Source: an uncultured Planctomycetota bacterium | GTDB taxonomy: Bacteria > Planctomycetota > Phycisphaerae > Phycisphaerales > UBA5793 | DNA length: 56,395 nt | Direction of reading: 5' to 3' | Assembly: GCA_900696685.1 (NCBI GenBank) | Contig: CAADHA010000053.1 | Span: 1-56,395 of the forward strand | Shown here: positions 1 through 9,725 of the stretch, piece by piece | Layout of the letters: every line of letters begins with the position of its first letter | Numbering within the stretch: position 1 is the stretch's first letter | The notes under the pieces: model-generated | Seen by the model: only the letters and a program-made list of their open reading frames with translations | Databases searched by the model: none | What the model was told of the DNA's origin: nothing | Position numbers and translations under genes: made by a program

Positions 1-1497
1 GCCGGCGACCGCCTCTTCTGGATGAGCAGCGACAACGGACCCGGCGGCGCAACCAAGGTGCAGACGCTGGCGATCAACAGCAAGCCCGGCAACAAGGTCG
101 AGACCTTCGTCGAGGGTGTTTCCATGGCTGAACTCAGCGGCAACGGCAAGAAGATCCTTCTGCGCAAAGGCTCCGCCCTGCACGTCGTCGAAGTCGGGGC
201 CAGCGCATCGCTCAAGCCCGAGAACATGGTCAACACCGCGGGTTGGGCCCTCAACTTCGATCCGAGAATCGAGTGGCGGCAGATGTTCGTCGAAGCCTGG
301 CGCCTCGAACGCGACTACTTCTACGACCCCGACATGCACGGCGTGGACTGGGACGCCATGCTCGCCAAGTACCTGCCCCTCGTCGATCGCGTGACGACGC
401 GCGGCGAGTTGAGCGACCTCATCAGCCAGATGGTGGCGGAACTCTCCGCCCTTCACATCTTCGTCTCCGGCGGCGACCACCGCGGCGGCGACGACTCCAT
501 CGGCATCGCCGTTCTCGGCGCACGCATCGCGCGCGACAAGGCCGCGAGCGGCTGGCGCATCGAGCACATCTACCGAAACGACCCCGATGAGCCGACCGCG
601 CGGAGCCCGCTCGCCGATCCGACCGTCAACGCCGCGGCGGGCGATCTCATCGTCATGATCGATGGAGTCAGTCTCGACGGCGACACGCATCTCAGCGCCC
701 TGCTGCGCCACAAGGCCGGCCGGCAGGTCCGCCTGCGCTTGCGCTCAGGCGAGGGTGAGACGGCGACCGAGCGCGACGTGATCGTCACGCCCATCTCCGC
801 CGGCGCCGAGCGCAGCCTGCGCTACGACGAATGGGAATACACGCGCCGCCTCGCCGTCGAAGAAAGGGGCGAAGGGCGCCTCGGCTACGTCCACCTCCGC
901 GCCATGGGCGGCGGCGACATCAGCCAGTGGACGCGCGACTTCTTCCCCGTCTTCGACCGGCAAGGCCTCATCATCGACGTCCGCCACAACGGCGGGGGCA
1001 ACATCGATTCGTGGATCCTCGGCCAACTCCTCAGGCGAGCCTGGATGTACTGGCACGGCCGGTTCGGCGAGCCGGCCTGGAACATGCAGTACGCCTTCCG
1101 CGGCCACCTCGTCGTCCTCTGCGATCAGAACACAGGCTCGGACGGCGAAGCGTTCTGCGACGGCTTCCGCCGCCTGGGCCTGGGCAAAGTGATCGGCACG
1201 CGTACGTGGGGAGGCGAGATCTGGCTCAGCAGCAGCAACGTCCTCGTCGACGGCGGCATCGCCACCGCGGCCGAGTTCGGCGTCTACGGACCCGAGGGCG
1301 AGTGGCTCATCGAAGGCCACGGCTTCGATCCCGACCTCGTCGTGGACAACCTGCCGCACGCCACCTTCAACGGCGCCGACGCCCAGCTCGACGCGGCCAT
1401 TGCGCACCTGCTTGAGCGCATTGCGGAAGAACCAGTGAATGTCCCGCCTCCGCCCGCCAAGCCGAACAAGGCCGCCCGCGACAATCGACGGCCATGA
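1..1497 (+). CDS. Tricorn-like protease, C-terminal part (5' end outside window)
   Basis: The frame is open from base 1, so this is the 3' part of a larger gene. What remains is the end of a probable beta-propeller, then the tricorn core module (WRQMFVEAWRLERDYFYDP), a PDZ-like segment (GDLIVMIDGVSL) and an S41-type catalytic domain with DVRHNGGGN and a GSDGE nucleophile motif. Tricorn proteases cut peptides released by other proteases, and bacterial homologues are often exported. The residue before the putative catalytic His (SALHIF) is Leu; as I recall the family, it is usually Ser. The stop codon overlaps the ATG at 1494 in a TGA/ATGA arrangement. Family call is firm; substrate unknown. 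Confidence 0.85.
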   Translation, partial: AGDRLFWMSSDNGPGGATKVQTLAINSKPGNKVETFVEGVSMAELSGNGKKILLRKGSALHVVEVGASASLKPENMVNTAGWALNFDPRIEWRQMFVEAWRLERDYFYDPDMHGVDWDAMLAKYLPLVDRVTTRGELSDLISQMVAELSALHIFVSGGDHRGGDDSIGIAVLGARIARDKAASGWRIEHIYRNDPDEPTARSPLADPTVNAAAGDLIVMIDGVSLDGDTHLSALLRHKAGRQVRLRLRSGEGETATERDVIVTPISAGAERSLRYDEWEYTRRLAVEERGEGRLGYVHLRAMGGGDISQWTRDFFPVFDRQGLIIDVRHNGGGNIDSWILGQLLRRAWMYWHGRFGEPAWNMQYAFRGHLVVLCDQNTGSDGEAFCDGFRRLGLGKVIGTRTWGGEIWLSSSNVLVDGGIATAAEFGVYGPEGEWLIEGHGFDPDLVVDNLPHATFNGADAQLDAAIAHLLERIAEEPVNVPPPPAKPNKAARDNRRP

Positions 1498-1538
1498 CCG
1501 TTATACGTGACTCATCGTCGCGGCCCTACGGTTCATTG

Positions 1539-2543
1539 ATGGAGGGGAATAATCAAACGGCGGTTTCAATGAGATCGCACCCTTCGAGCGTAGCCGTGAT
1601 CGGCATGGGCCGCGTCGGCGTCGCATCCGCCTACGCAATGCTCATCCAAGGCGTGGCGGACCGCCTTGCGCTCATCGACGTCGATGTGCCCAAGCGCCAT
1701 GCTGAGGCGCTCGACCTGATTCACGGCCTGGCGTATGCGCAGCCGTGCGAAGTCATCGAGGGCGATCTGGACGCCGCGGCCGGCTGCGACGTCGCCGTCA
1801 TCACCGCCGGCGTCAAGCAGAAGCCGGGGCAGAGCCGCCTTGATCTCGCCGGGGTCAACGCCGCGATTCTGCGCGAGGTGATCCCTCGTCTTGTTTCGCT
1901 CGCCCCGGGCGCGGTCGTGGTGATGGTGACCAATCCGGTGGATGTGATGACGATGGTCGCACACGACCTGGCCGCGCCCCTCGGTTTCCCCGGCGAGCGC
2001 CTCATCGCCTCGGGCACGCTGCTCGACACCTCGCGCTTCCGCGCCCTGCTGGCGAGGCGGCTGGGCGTGGCGGTGAGCAGCGTCCACGCCTCGATTGTCG
2101 GCGAGCACGGCGACTCCAGCCTGCCCCTGTGGTCCTCGGCCACTGTCGGCCACACCCCGCTGCACCTCTACCAGCCGTCGGGCAAGCGGCCGCTGACCGT
2201 TCGCGACCGCGTCGAGATCTTTGAGTCAGTGCGAGGCGCCGCGCAGGAGATCATCGCAGGGAAAGGGGCGACGGACTCGGCGATCGGCGTGACGGTGGCG
2301 CGCCTCTGCCGCGCGATTCTGCGCAACGAGCGCGCGGTGCTGACGGTCGGCAGCGTGCACGCACAGGCGCCGCCGGGTGTGGAGATGCAGGGACCAGCAT
2401 GCTTTTCGCTGCCCTGCGTTGTCGGGCGGGCCGGCGCCGAACGCGTCGTGCTTGAAGTGCCCATGAACGACGCGGAGCGCACCGGGCTGGCGGACAGCAT
2501 CCGCATCATCCGCGCCGCCCACGCGCGGGCGGCGTCGTCGTAA
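1539..2543 (+). CDS. ldh: L-lactate dehydrogenase
   Basis: NAD-dependent 2-hydroxyacid dehydrogenase of the LDH/MDH superfamily. Visible are the Rossmann loop GMGRVG, the mobile loop KQKPGQSRLDL, TNPVDVMT, GTLLDTSRFR and the catalytic His in GEHGDSS. The mobile-loop Gln favours lactate; malate enzymes have Arg there. GTLLDTSRFR is also LDH-like. Three starts are possible: ATG 1494 (overlapping the upstream stop), ATG 1539 and ATG 1569. I chose 1539 because TACGGT (1527-1532) lies 6 nt before it, as in other genes here; 1569 would fit the usual N-terminal length best. The enzyme interconverts pyruvate and lactate in the cytoplasm. Confidence 0.88.
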   Translation: MEGNNQTAVSMRSHPSSVAVIGMGRVGVASAYAMLIQGVADRLALIDVDVPKRHAEALDLIHGLAYAQPCEVIEGDLDAAAGCDVAVITAGVKQKPGQSRLDLAGVNAAILREVIPRLVSLAPGAVVVMVTNPVDVMTMVAHDLAAPLGFPGERLIASGTLLDTSRFRALLARRLGVAVSSVHASIVGEHGDSSLPLWSSATVGHTPLHLYQPSGKRPLTVRDRVEIFESVRGAAQEIIAGKGATDSAIGVTVARLCRAILRNERAVLTVGSVHAQAPPGVEMQGPACFSLPCVVGRAGAERVVLEVPMNDAERTGLADSIRIIRAAHARAASS

Positions 2544-2627
2544 GCCGGACCGCCGCACAACCTGAGGGCGCGGGCGATCTCGCGATCCGGCAGCCACGCC
2601 CGCTCGAGGGCGGACTTGCGAGGGCGG

Positions 2628-4952
2628 CTAGCGGCGGCGATCGAGGACGATGCGGATGCGCGCATCGCGCAGGAAGTGGAGGTGCTGGTCGCCCGGCACG
2701 CCACCGAGACGCTCGGCCCGGATCAGAAGGCCGTGGTTGGATGAGGGATCCGCGTACCAGCCAATCACCGTGTTGCGAAGTTCGGCGTTGCCGCGAAAGC
2801 CGAGCCACGCGCCTTGCGGCAGCGGCACGCCGCGCACGATGTTGGGTGGATTGGGAATGATATGGGGCGGCGGATCGGCCCAGCCGAGAAAACTCGAATC
2901 GAAGTGGTCCTCGTTCCACAGGTCATTGGACCACTGCGTCATGCGATGGGCAACGACGACGCCGCAGTCGGTGTCGCGACTGAAATACTCCGCCTCTGTC
3001 CACAGCCGCGAGTCGCTGCGGAAGCCGAGGATGAGCCGCGCCGACGCCACATCCTGGACACCGAAGCCGCTCGGCAGGCGCAGCACCGTGCCGAGGTCGA
3101 AGGTCAGACGGGCTCGGTACTCGGTCTCATCGGGACCGTCCGCGTCCTCGAAACCGATGGTCATTGGTCCGTCGACCTCGCCGCAACGGCTGGACATGAC
3201 CAGCGCGCTCGCCAGCGGAAGTTCGACGACCTGCACGTCGGACGAGGCTTCGCCATTGGACAGGCGGGTCTGCATGACCCCGCGGAGAAGGAGATACGCG
3301 GCCCGTTGTGCGGGCCGCATCTCTCGACCAACGAGATTCCCGGGTCGAGCCGCAAGGAAGCGGTCGTAGAACTCTTCAAGCGAATCATCGAGCACGCCGT
3401 CGACAACGTGTCCGATGAGGAGAAACCGGCCGTCACCGGAGGTCTCCTCGATCGTGTAATGTCGCGGCCGGGTCACGTCTGCCGCACCCACGGCTGCGGG
3501 CCACTCATCAATCACCCGCTCGCGCATGACCCGGTAGGCGGTCACCTCGCGAAGCGTCATCGCTTCACGAAGCAGGTTGACGGCCTCAGCGGGGTCGGCC
3601 GCCAGGTCAAAGAACTCGTCTTCGAGCATCGGATCGAATCCGACGCCGCCCGAGTTGCAGACAAGTTTGTAGCGGTCGCCGGTGAGAGCGAGTCGCCACA
3701 CCTGCTCTCCGCCGGCAAGGCTGAGGCCGAGGCTCGAGAGCGTGTAGTCGCGGCGGGGGAGCGACCCCGGCGGCGCGAAGCCGATGCGGTCGGCGAAACT
3801 CATGCTGCGCCTCGGGAACGCGCCGTGTTCGTTGTCGCGCAGGTCGGACGGCGCGCCAACGACGTCACAGAGCGTGTCGAAGAGATCGACCGCGCTGATC
3901 TGGGAGTCATCGGCGGTCCCGCGCAGAGACTGGTTCGTCGAGATGTTGCGACCAAAGGCGAACAGCGGGACCCTGATGCCGCCCTCGAAGAGCGTGTTCT
4001 TGCCCGCGGGCGCGCCGTTGTTTCGATACGCCGTCACCAGCGAGTCCGTGCCGTTGTCGGTCATGAAGAAGACCACGCTGTTGCTCGCCGGGTCGTACGT
4101 CTGCGTTGCGAAGTCGATGACGCCAAGCCCGTTCTCGGCGAGAAGCCGGCGCAGCACCGTGTCGAACGCTTCAACATTCTGAATGAAGCGGTTGACGTTG
4201 TTCGTGGGCAGCCCGGCCGTCTGCGGCGTCAGCCCGGGATCCACCCGCCACCACAGGTACCCCTCCGCATCGGCGTGCAGGCGATGCGCCGTATACGTGT
4301 GAAAGAAGAGCGCATAGGGGCGGTCGCCGCGCCGGCTCACGGCTTCGAGCGCATGACGAGCGGCGAGCAACACGTGCTCATCGCCCACCTGGTTCGGATC
4401 ATCTTCGCAGATCGTCGCTCCCCAGTCGAAGAACTCGTGAAAGCCTTGCGCCTCGGGTCGCAGTCCGCGACCTTCGCCGTTCAGGTTGTAGCCGCAATGC
4501 CATTTGTCCACGAGAATCGTGTAGTAGCCGTGATCGCGCAGCACCTCCGCGATGGTTCGCTCCTGAGTCTGGAGCGACAGGCGATTGGTCACGCGGGCAA
4601 CAACCGGCGGGAAGGACTCGCCGGTGCAGATGTTGTCCCCCTTCCGCCTCCCGAGGACGCCGTTGACGCCCGTGTCGATCGCACAACGGCCGGTCATGAG
4701 CGCCGCGCGCGAGGGAGAGCAGTTCGGATTCACCCTGCAGTTCGTGAAACTCACGCCTTGATCTGCAAGGCGTCTGAGCGTGGGCGTGAAGCAGCCAAGC
4801 TCGTTGGGCCAATGCCGGCCTTCGATCGCGTCGACTCCCATGTCGTCGGCAAGAATGAAAACGAGGTTCGGACGATCCGTCGCGAAAGCCGCGGATGAAA
4901 GGATGCACCACAGCATCCCCGTGCACAGGACGGTTCCAAATGCTCGCACCAT
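2628..4952 (-). CDS. Secreted sulfatase 1 with extra C-terminal module
   Basis: Type I sulfatase. The N-terminus (MVRAFGTVLC...AAFA) is a signal peptide, so the enzyme is exported. Metal ligands DD are at residues 36-37, and CSPSR at 78-82 holds the Cys that would be converted to formylglycine. A sulfatase core of about 500 residues is followed by a C-terminal module of about 200 residues that is also present in the sulfatase at 11398. Start ATG 4952 is chosen because it begins directly at the signal peptide; upstream in-frame residues look non-coding. It converges with ldh. Substrate, probably a sulfated polysaccharide, cannot be read from sequence. Confidence 0.9.
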   Translation of the reverse strand: MVRAFGTVLCTGMLWCILSSAAFATDRPNLVFILADDMGVDAIEGRHWPNELGCFTPTLRRLADQGVSFTNCRVNPNCSPSRAALMTGRCAIDTGVNGVLGRRKGDNICTGESFPPVVARVTNRLSLQTQERTIAEVLRDHGYYTILVDKWHCGYNLNGEGRGLRPEAQGFHEFFDWGATICEDDPNQVGDEHVLLAARHALEAVSRRGDRPYALFFHTYTAHRLHADAEGYLWWRVDPGLTPQTAGLPTNNVNRFIQNVEAFDTVLRRLLAENGLGVIDFATQTYDPASNSVVFFMTDNGTDSLVTAYRNNGAPAGKNTLFEGGIRVPLFAFGRNISTNQSLRGTADDSQISAVDLFDTLCDVVGAPSDLRDNEHGAFPRRSMSFADRIGFAPPGSLPRRDYTLSSLGLSLAGGEQVWRLALTGDRYKLVCNSGGVGFDPMLEDEFFDLAADPAEAVNLLREAMTLREVTAYRVMRERVIDEWPAAVGAADVTRPRHYTIEETSGDGRFLLIGHVVDGVLDDSLEEFYDRFLAARPGNLVGREMRPAQRAAYLLLRGVMQTRLSNGEASSDVQVVELPLASALVMSSRCGEVDGPMTIGFEDADGPDETEYRARLTFDLGTVLRLPSGFGVQDVASARLILGFRSDSRLWTEAEYFSRDTDCGVVVAHRMTQWSNDLWNEDHFDSSFLGWADPPPHIIPNPPNIVRGVPLPQGAWLGFRGNAELRNTVIGWYADPSSNHGLLIRAERLGGVPGDQHLHFLRDARIRIVLDRRR

Positions 4953-5029
4953 GTGTTCGCGGACCTCTCTCGATCTCGACTCCAGCGTGAAGCCCCCAAC
5001 CCGGCCACGGCAGCCCCGATTGTGGCGAG

Positions 5030-5057
5030 AGTGTACCACAGCGCCGCGACGCAGCAA
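5030..5057 (-). promoter_or_regulatory. Candidate promoter of sulfatase 1
   Basis: On the minus strand TTGCTG (5052-5057), a 16-bp spacer and TACACT (5030-5035) lie about 80 bp upstream of the sulfatase ATG. Sulfatase 2 has the same -35 hexamer at 11274. Inference from sequence only. Confidence 0.4.
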
Positions 5058-5167
5058 TGGACGCGAGATCAGATCGGCCGCAATCAGGCCCCCAAAACCG
5101 CTTCACAGCCCCCAGCTGGCGCTGAGCCAGCCCGATAACCGCGGACACGCGCTTGCCCGACCCTGGG

Positions 5168-6655
5168 CTATTGCACGACGCGCTTCACCACGTTGCTTGT
5201 GTTCCCGCGATGGGCAGCCTGGAGCCAGATGTCGCGCCCGCGCGCGGCCGGCGGAATGTTGACCGTCAATGCAGCCCGACCGTTGGCGTCGGCACGGACT
5301 GTGCCGGCAAGAACGGGGTTGCGCAACCCTAACTCGATCTCGAGATGTCCGACGCGGGTATAGCCGATTCCGCTGAGGCTGTAGACGACTCCGACGACCG
5401 TCTCCGGTGCGGCGCCGGTGATGACGAACTGAGCAGGCTGCCCCGAGACCAGCGGCGGCGCCGCCAACTGCATGGCCGTCACGACCCGGTAGATGCCCGA
5501 GAGGTGATCGACAATGAACATCTCGCCTTCAAGGTCGACGCCGAAACTCGAGACCGCTCCGAAGCGCTGGCCATCCGGCCGGCGCAACTCCGCGCTGTGG
5601 TCAAGGCTGTGGACGATCCGGTTGCCGTCGAAGTTGAGCGACCAGACCTCGGCCGAGCAGTAGTCGGAGTAGAAGTAGTGGCGCTTGAGCAGCGGGATGG
5701 CATTGCCGCGATAGAGCACGCCGCCGATCACGCAGCACCGCCTCGGGGTGCTCGTGTGAAAGTACTCGACGATCGGCTCGGTGAGCAGGCCGCTGGGATC
5801 GCAGTTCTCGCGCGGGCGGAAACATTCCGTGCCTTCCTTGATCGCCCAGCCGTAGTTGCGTCCGCCGTCGCCGTCGGCGATGTAACTCACCTCTTCCCAG
5901 CGCGAGAAACCCACGTCGGCGACGTAGAGATCGCCCGTCACTCTGTCGAAGTCGGCCCGCCACGGATTACGGAATCCGATCGCCCAGATCTCGTCGCGCG
6001 TGTTCGGATCGTTGACGAACGGGTTGTCGGGTGGAATGGCGTAAGGGTTTCCTCCGTCCACGTCGATGCGCAGAATCTTGCCCAGCAGCAGGCCGCGGTT
6101 CTGCGAGTTGTTGTTCGGATCGCCCTGCGGCCCGCCGTCGCCCGTGCTGATGTAGAAGTACCCGTCGGTCGGGCTGAAGCCGATGAACCCGCCCGCATGC
6201 AGATCGTCGAGCGGATTGCGCAGGATCTTGATGATCTCGAGGCGCGACGCGGGATCGGCGCGGTCCGGGTTGTTCGAGACGGTGTATCGCTCGACGACGC
6301 CGTCGCCGTTGGAGTTCGTGAAGTAGATGTAGAACCAGCGGTTATTGACGAAGTCGGGATGGAACGCCATGCACATGAACCCTCCGTCCACCCGTGCGCG
6401 CAGATTGCCGGAAATGTCGAGGAACGGAGTCGGAAGAACCGCCCCGTCCTTGAAGATCTTGATCAGCCCCGACGTGCGCTCGATGATGAAGAGGCGCGAT
6501 GGATCGCCGGGCGCCATGCCGGCCCACGTCGGGCGCGACACGTTGCCCGTCACGAGTTCGGTCGTCAGCCTCTGGGCGTGCGCCTGTGTCGCGAGGCACA
6601 GGTGAATGAGCGTCAGCACCACGATTGCGCGCATCATGTTGAAACTCGAGAACAT
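5168..6655 (-). CDS. Secreted PQQ-dependent sugar dehydrogenase-like (glucose/sorbosone) protein
   Basis: Six-bladed propeller protein of the soluble glucose/sorbosone dehydrogenase family: HPDF, GDGGPQGDPNNNSQ, GKILRIDVDG, WAIGFRNPWRADFD and GRNYGW are typical. A signal peptide (MFSSFNMMRAIVVLTLIHLCLATQAHA) begins at ATG 6655, preceded by GGAGGG at good spacing. After the propeller the last ~100 residues form a separate beta-rich module ending in an IWLQAAHRGNTSNVV-type stretch, common at the C-terminus of exported planctomycete proteins from my knowledge of the group. Many family members are not proven oxidoreductases, so the reaction is uncertain. Confidence 0.87.
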   Translation of the reverse strand: MFSSFNMMRAIVVLTLIHLCLATQAHAQRLTTELVTGNVSRPTWAGMAPGDPSRLFIIERTSGLIKIFKDGAVLPTPFLDISGNLRARVDGGFMCMAFHPDFVNNRWFYIYFTNSNGDGVVERYTVSNNPDRADPASRLEIIKILRNPLDDLHAGGFIGFSPTDGYFYISTGDGGPQGDPNNNSQNRGLLLGKILRIDVDGGNPYAIPPDNPFVNDPNTRDEIWAIGFRNPWRADFDRVTGDLYVADVGFSRWEEVSYIADGDGGRNYGWAIKEGTECFRPRENCDPSGLLTEPIVEYFHTSTPRRCCVIGGVLYRGNAIPLLKRHYFYSDYCSAEVWSLNFDGNRIVHSLDHSAELRRPDGQRFGAVSSFGVDLEGEMFIVDHLSGIYRVVTAMQLAAPPLVSGQPAQFVITGAAPETVVGVVYSLSGIGYTRVGHLEIELGLRNPVLAGTVRADANGRAALTVNIPPAARGRDIWLQAAHRGNTSNVVKRVVQ

Positions 6656-6916
6656 GGAGTCCCTCCGGTTCGGTGAGTGGCTGTATTGTACTCGGCGCGC
6701 CTGGCGCCACGGGACAAGAAGCCAGGATTGCCTCGGCCGCGCGACCGCCTGGAACGAAAAGACCGGAGCGCACGCCAGGCAGGGCGCCCGGTTCCCTGCC
6801 TCTTCAACCAACGGCGCGGCCTGGTCATTCCCGCGCCAGCCGCTTCTCGGACGCCATTGCCCTGATGGAAGGGTAGCGATCGTGCTGCGAAGGCACGCCG
6901 GGCCTAGCGTTGCCCG
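6656..6916. other. Divergent intergenic region between the sugar-dehydrogenase-like gene and recJ
   Basis: 261 bp without a convincing gene. On the minus strand a TACAAT box (6685-6690) is a candidate -10 for the dehydrogenase-like gene. An inverted repeat AGGCAGGG/CCCTGCCT (6777-6784 and 6794-6801, 9-nt loop) could be an operator or hairpin. On the plus strand TAGCGT (6905-6910) lies 6 nt before the recJ ATG. Confidence 0.4.
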
Positions 6917-8668
6917 ATGCAGGTCGTGGAACAAGGTGTGCTCGGCCGCTGGCAGTCCCGCTGCGAAACAGCGGGTGAAGGCCGAGGGCGGCCACTCATC
7001 GAGCGCGTGCTTGCCGCCCGAGGCATCGTCGATGCGGACGACGTATCGCGGTTCCGCGATCCGTCCCTTCGCCTACTGCATGACGCCTCGACCCTGCCGG
7101 GCGTTGAGGCGGCTGCACAGCGCATCCTCGAATCGCTCCGCCGGGGCGGGCCGCTCGTCATCTACGGCGACTACGACGTGGACGGCATCACCGCTTCAGC
7201 CATTCTCTACCACACGTTCCGCACCATCGCACCGGGGGCCGACATCACCACCTACATCCCCCACCGCGTTGAGGAAGGCTATGGACTCAACGTCGAAGCC
7301 ATCGAGCAGATCGCGGCCCGCAAGGCCGACCTCATCGTCACAGTGGACTGCGGCATCACGGCCGTGATCGAGGCGCAGCGGGCGAAAGAACTGGGCGTCG
7401 ATCTCGTCATCACGGACCACCATCACCTGCCCGGCACGGATCCGGCATCCCTTCCTGCGGCCGCGGCACTTGTGCATCCGCGCCTGCCCGGCTCGACGTA
7501 TCCCTTCGGCGATCTGTGCGGCGCGGCCGTCGCGTTCAAACTCGCCTGGCGCGCGGCGACCATGTGGTGCGGTTCGCAGCGCGTGACCGATCCGCTCCGC
7601 CGCGTGCTCATGGACGCACTCCCGCTGGCCGCGCTGGGCACGATCGCGGACGTCGTGCCGCTGGTGGATGAGAACCGGATCATCGCGCGCTGGGGTCTGC
7701 GGTCGATGCGCGACACGGGCAACGTCGGGTTGAACGCGCTCATCTCGGCCGCGGGGCTCGACGACGCGGACCGGATTGACGGCGACGCGGTGGGCTTCCG
7801 CCTTGCGCCGCGCCTCAACGCAGCCGGCCGCATGGGCCACGCACGCGAGGCGCTGCGCCTGTTCATCACCGGCGACCTCACCGAGGCCCGGGATCTCGCG
7901 ACGCGCCTCGAACAGCAGAATCGCCAGCGCCGAGACGCCGAGTTGAGCATCTTCCAGCAGGCGCGCGACATGGCCGAGCACGCCGGTATGACGGGCGAGG
8001 ACCGCCGCATCATCATCCTCGCCCGCCACGACTGGCATCCCGGCGTGATCGGCATCGTCTGCTCCCGCCTTGTCGGCGCCTTTCACAGGCCGGCGGTGCT
8101 CCTGCAGCGCGGCGAAGAAGTGCTCAAAGGCTCGGCACGCTCGATCGAGGGTTACTCCATTTGCGGAGGGTTTGACGCCGTCGCGCATCATCTGCTGTCC
8201 CACGGCGGGCACGACATGGCCGCCGGCCTCACGCTGCGGCCCCAGGCATTCGACGCCTTCGTCGAGGAACTGACCGCCCACGCCAACGCACACATCGGGC
8301 CGGACGACACCGTCCGCCGCTTCGACTTCGACTGCGAAGCGGGCGTGGACGAGGTCACTCTTTCGGCCGCTCGCGCCCTGACCGACTTCGGCCCGTTCGG
8401 GCGCGGCAATCCGGCGCCGCGCCTGCTCGTGCGCGCCCTGCGCATCTCAGGCCAGCCGCGCGTGATGGGCGAGGGCGGGCGGCACCTTGCGCTCCTGGCA
8501 GGAAACAGCCGCGGCGCCCTGCGCCTTGTCGGGTGGAATCTCGGCCGTCACGCGCCGCTGCTCGCCTCGGGAATGACGATCGACGCGGTACTTGAGCCAC
8601 GGCTCAATTCCTGGAACGGCCGCGTCAGTGTGCAGGGCGAACTGAGTGACTGGCGCATCGTCACCTGA
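6917..8668 (+). CDS. recJ: Single-stranded-DNA-specific exonuclease RecJ
   Basis: DHH-family 5'-3' ssDNA exonuclease used in recombination and mismatch repair. Visible are DYDVDG at residues 85-90, VDCG at 143-146 and the DHHH motif at 167-170 (metal-binding acids), then DHHA1-type sequence around the later SIEGYSICGGFDA and a C-terminal OB-like region. 583 residues is normal for RecJ. No Shine-Dalgarno precedes the ATG; TAGCGT ends 6 nt upstream, suggesting a [15 protein letters not shown]. It is followed at a short distance by convergent moaA. Confidence 0.95.
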   Translation: MQVVEQGVLGRWQSRCETAGEGRGRPLIERVLAARGIVDADDVSRFRDPSLRLLHDASTLPGVEAAAQRILESLRRGGPLVIYGDYDVDGITASAILYHTFRTIAPGADITTYIPHRVEEGYGLNVEAIEQIAARKADLIVTVDCGITAVIEAQRAKELGVDLVITDHHHLPGTDPASLPAAAALVHPRLPGSTYPFGDLCGAAVAFKLAWRAATMWCGSQRVTDPLRRVLMDALPLAALGTIADVVPLVDENRIIARWGLRSMRDTGNVGLNALISAAGLDDADRIDGDAVGFRLAPRLNAAGRMGHAREALRLFITGDLTEARDLATRLEQQNRQRRDAELSIFQQARDMAEHAGMTGEDRRIIILARHDWHPGVIGIVCSRLVGAFHRPAVLLQRGEEVLKGSARSIEGYSICGGFDAVAHHLLSHGGHDMAAGLTLRPQAFDAFVEELTAHANAHIGPDDTVRRFDFDCEAGVDEVTLSAARALTDFGPFGRGNPAPRLLVRALRISGQPRVMGEGGRHLALLAGNSRGALRLVGWNLGRHAPLLASGMTIDAVLEPRLNSWNGRVSVQGELSDWRIVT

Positions 8669-8687
8669 CAGTGCGGCGCGTCGCCGA

Positions 8688-9719
8688 TTATCCGCCGATC
8701 TGACTCATGGCGCGGTTGCCCCGATTGGAGTGCACGTCGGGGCGCATCTCGACGCATTGCCCGAAGAGGCGGATGATGTGGTCGAGGTCCGGCTCCGGCC
8801 GCAACGCGGGCATCAGATTCACCTCTCCGCCGTCAAAGAGGCAGCTGCGCAACTCGCCGACCGCCGTCAGGCGCAGGCGGTTGCACGTTTCGCAGAATGG
8901 CCGGCTCATGGCGCTGATGAATCCAACCCGGCCGCGCGCGCCCTCAAACGTGAAGACACTGGCCGGCCCCACGCCCGCCTCGCGGTGGCGCTCGATCGGC
9001 GTGAGCGGCCCGACGCGGTCCACGATCCTCGCCATGATCTCTTCATTGTTCACGATCGCCGCGTCGGGATCGTCTCCGGTGAGCACCGACCGTCCCAGGG
9101 GCATGTACTCAATGAAGCGGATTGTCCAGGGGTGTTCCCTTGTCAGGAGTGCAAAGTCCGCGACCTCATCGTCGTTCACGCCGCGCATCACGACGACGTT
9201 CAGTTTCATGCGCGTGAAGCCCGCCTGCTGAGCCGCCTCGACGCCCCGCCAGAACTGCGCCAGGTCGCCCCCGTGCGTGATCTGCTCGAAGCGGTCGGCC
9301 TGAAGCGAGTCGCAACTGACCGTCAGGCGATCGACGCCGGCGAGGCGCAGCGGCTGCGCCAGGCGGTCGAGCAGCAGGCCGTTGGTGGTCAGGGAGAGAT
9401 CGCCGATGCCCAGGCCCGCGACGCGCCGGGCGATCTCGACGATGTCGGGTCGGATGGTTGGCTCGCCTCCCGTGAGTTTCACGTGCCGGATGCCGATGCG
9501 GACGGCCGCGGCCACGACGGCCTCGAAGTCCGCGGGGCTGAGCAAATCCCCGCGCGGCGCCATCCAATCCACACCCTCGTCGGGCATGCAGTAAATGCAG
9601 CGCAGGTTGCATCGGTCCGTCACGCTGATGCGCAGCAGGCGCACGGACGAAAGGCTCCGCGGGCCTTGAGCAAAGACGGGGCGCTGCGTCGAGGTGTCGA
9701 GGACGGGCAGGGAGATCAC
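8688..9719 (-). CDS. moaA: GTP 3',8-cyclase MoaA (molybdenum cofactor step 1)
   Basis: Radical SAM enzyme starting molybdopterin synthesis from GTP. With GTG 9719 as start, the SAM cluster motif CNLRCIYC is at residues 37-44 and a second cluster region (CETCNRLRLTAVGELRSC) lies near the C-terminus. The protein ends in MSQIGG, the conserved terminal Gly-Gly. I chose GTG 9719 over the longer GTG 9773 because TACCAT (9726-9731) sits 6 nt before it and the extra residues look random. No other moa genes are in the window. Confidence 0.94.
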   Translation of the reverse strand: MISLPVLDTSTQRPVFAQGPRSLSSVRLLRISVTDRCNLRCIYCMPDEGVDWMAPRGDLLSPADFEAVVAAAVRIGIRHVKLTGGEPTIRPDIVEIARRVAGLGIGDLSLTTNGLLLDRLAQPLRLAGVDRLTVSCDSLQADRFEQITHGGDLAQFWRGVEAAQQAGFTRMKLNVVVMRGVNDDEVADFALLTREHPWTIRFIEYMPLGRSVLTGDDPDAAIVNNEEIMARIVDRVGPLTPIERHREAGVGPASVFTFEGARGRVGFISAMSRPFCETCNRLRLTAVGELRSCLFDGGEVNLMPALRPEPDLDHIIRLFGQCVEMRPDVHSNRGNRAMSQIGG

Positions 9720-9725
9720 GGTGAT

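Noticed and set aside
1494..2543. Malate dehydrogenase as identity of the dehydrogenase
   Set aside because: The mobile loop has Gln (KQKPGQSR) rather than the Arg needed for malate.
2544..2627. GATCTCGCGATC self-complementary sequence between ldh and sulfatase 1
   Set aside because: Short and in a convergent gap; expected by chance in GC-rich DNA, no terminator tail.
2814..4898. 694-codon open frame on the + strand
   Set aside because: Antisense to sulfatase 1; high GC leaves opposite frames open. No recognisable domain, and composition is Arg/Ala/Val-rich.
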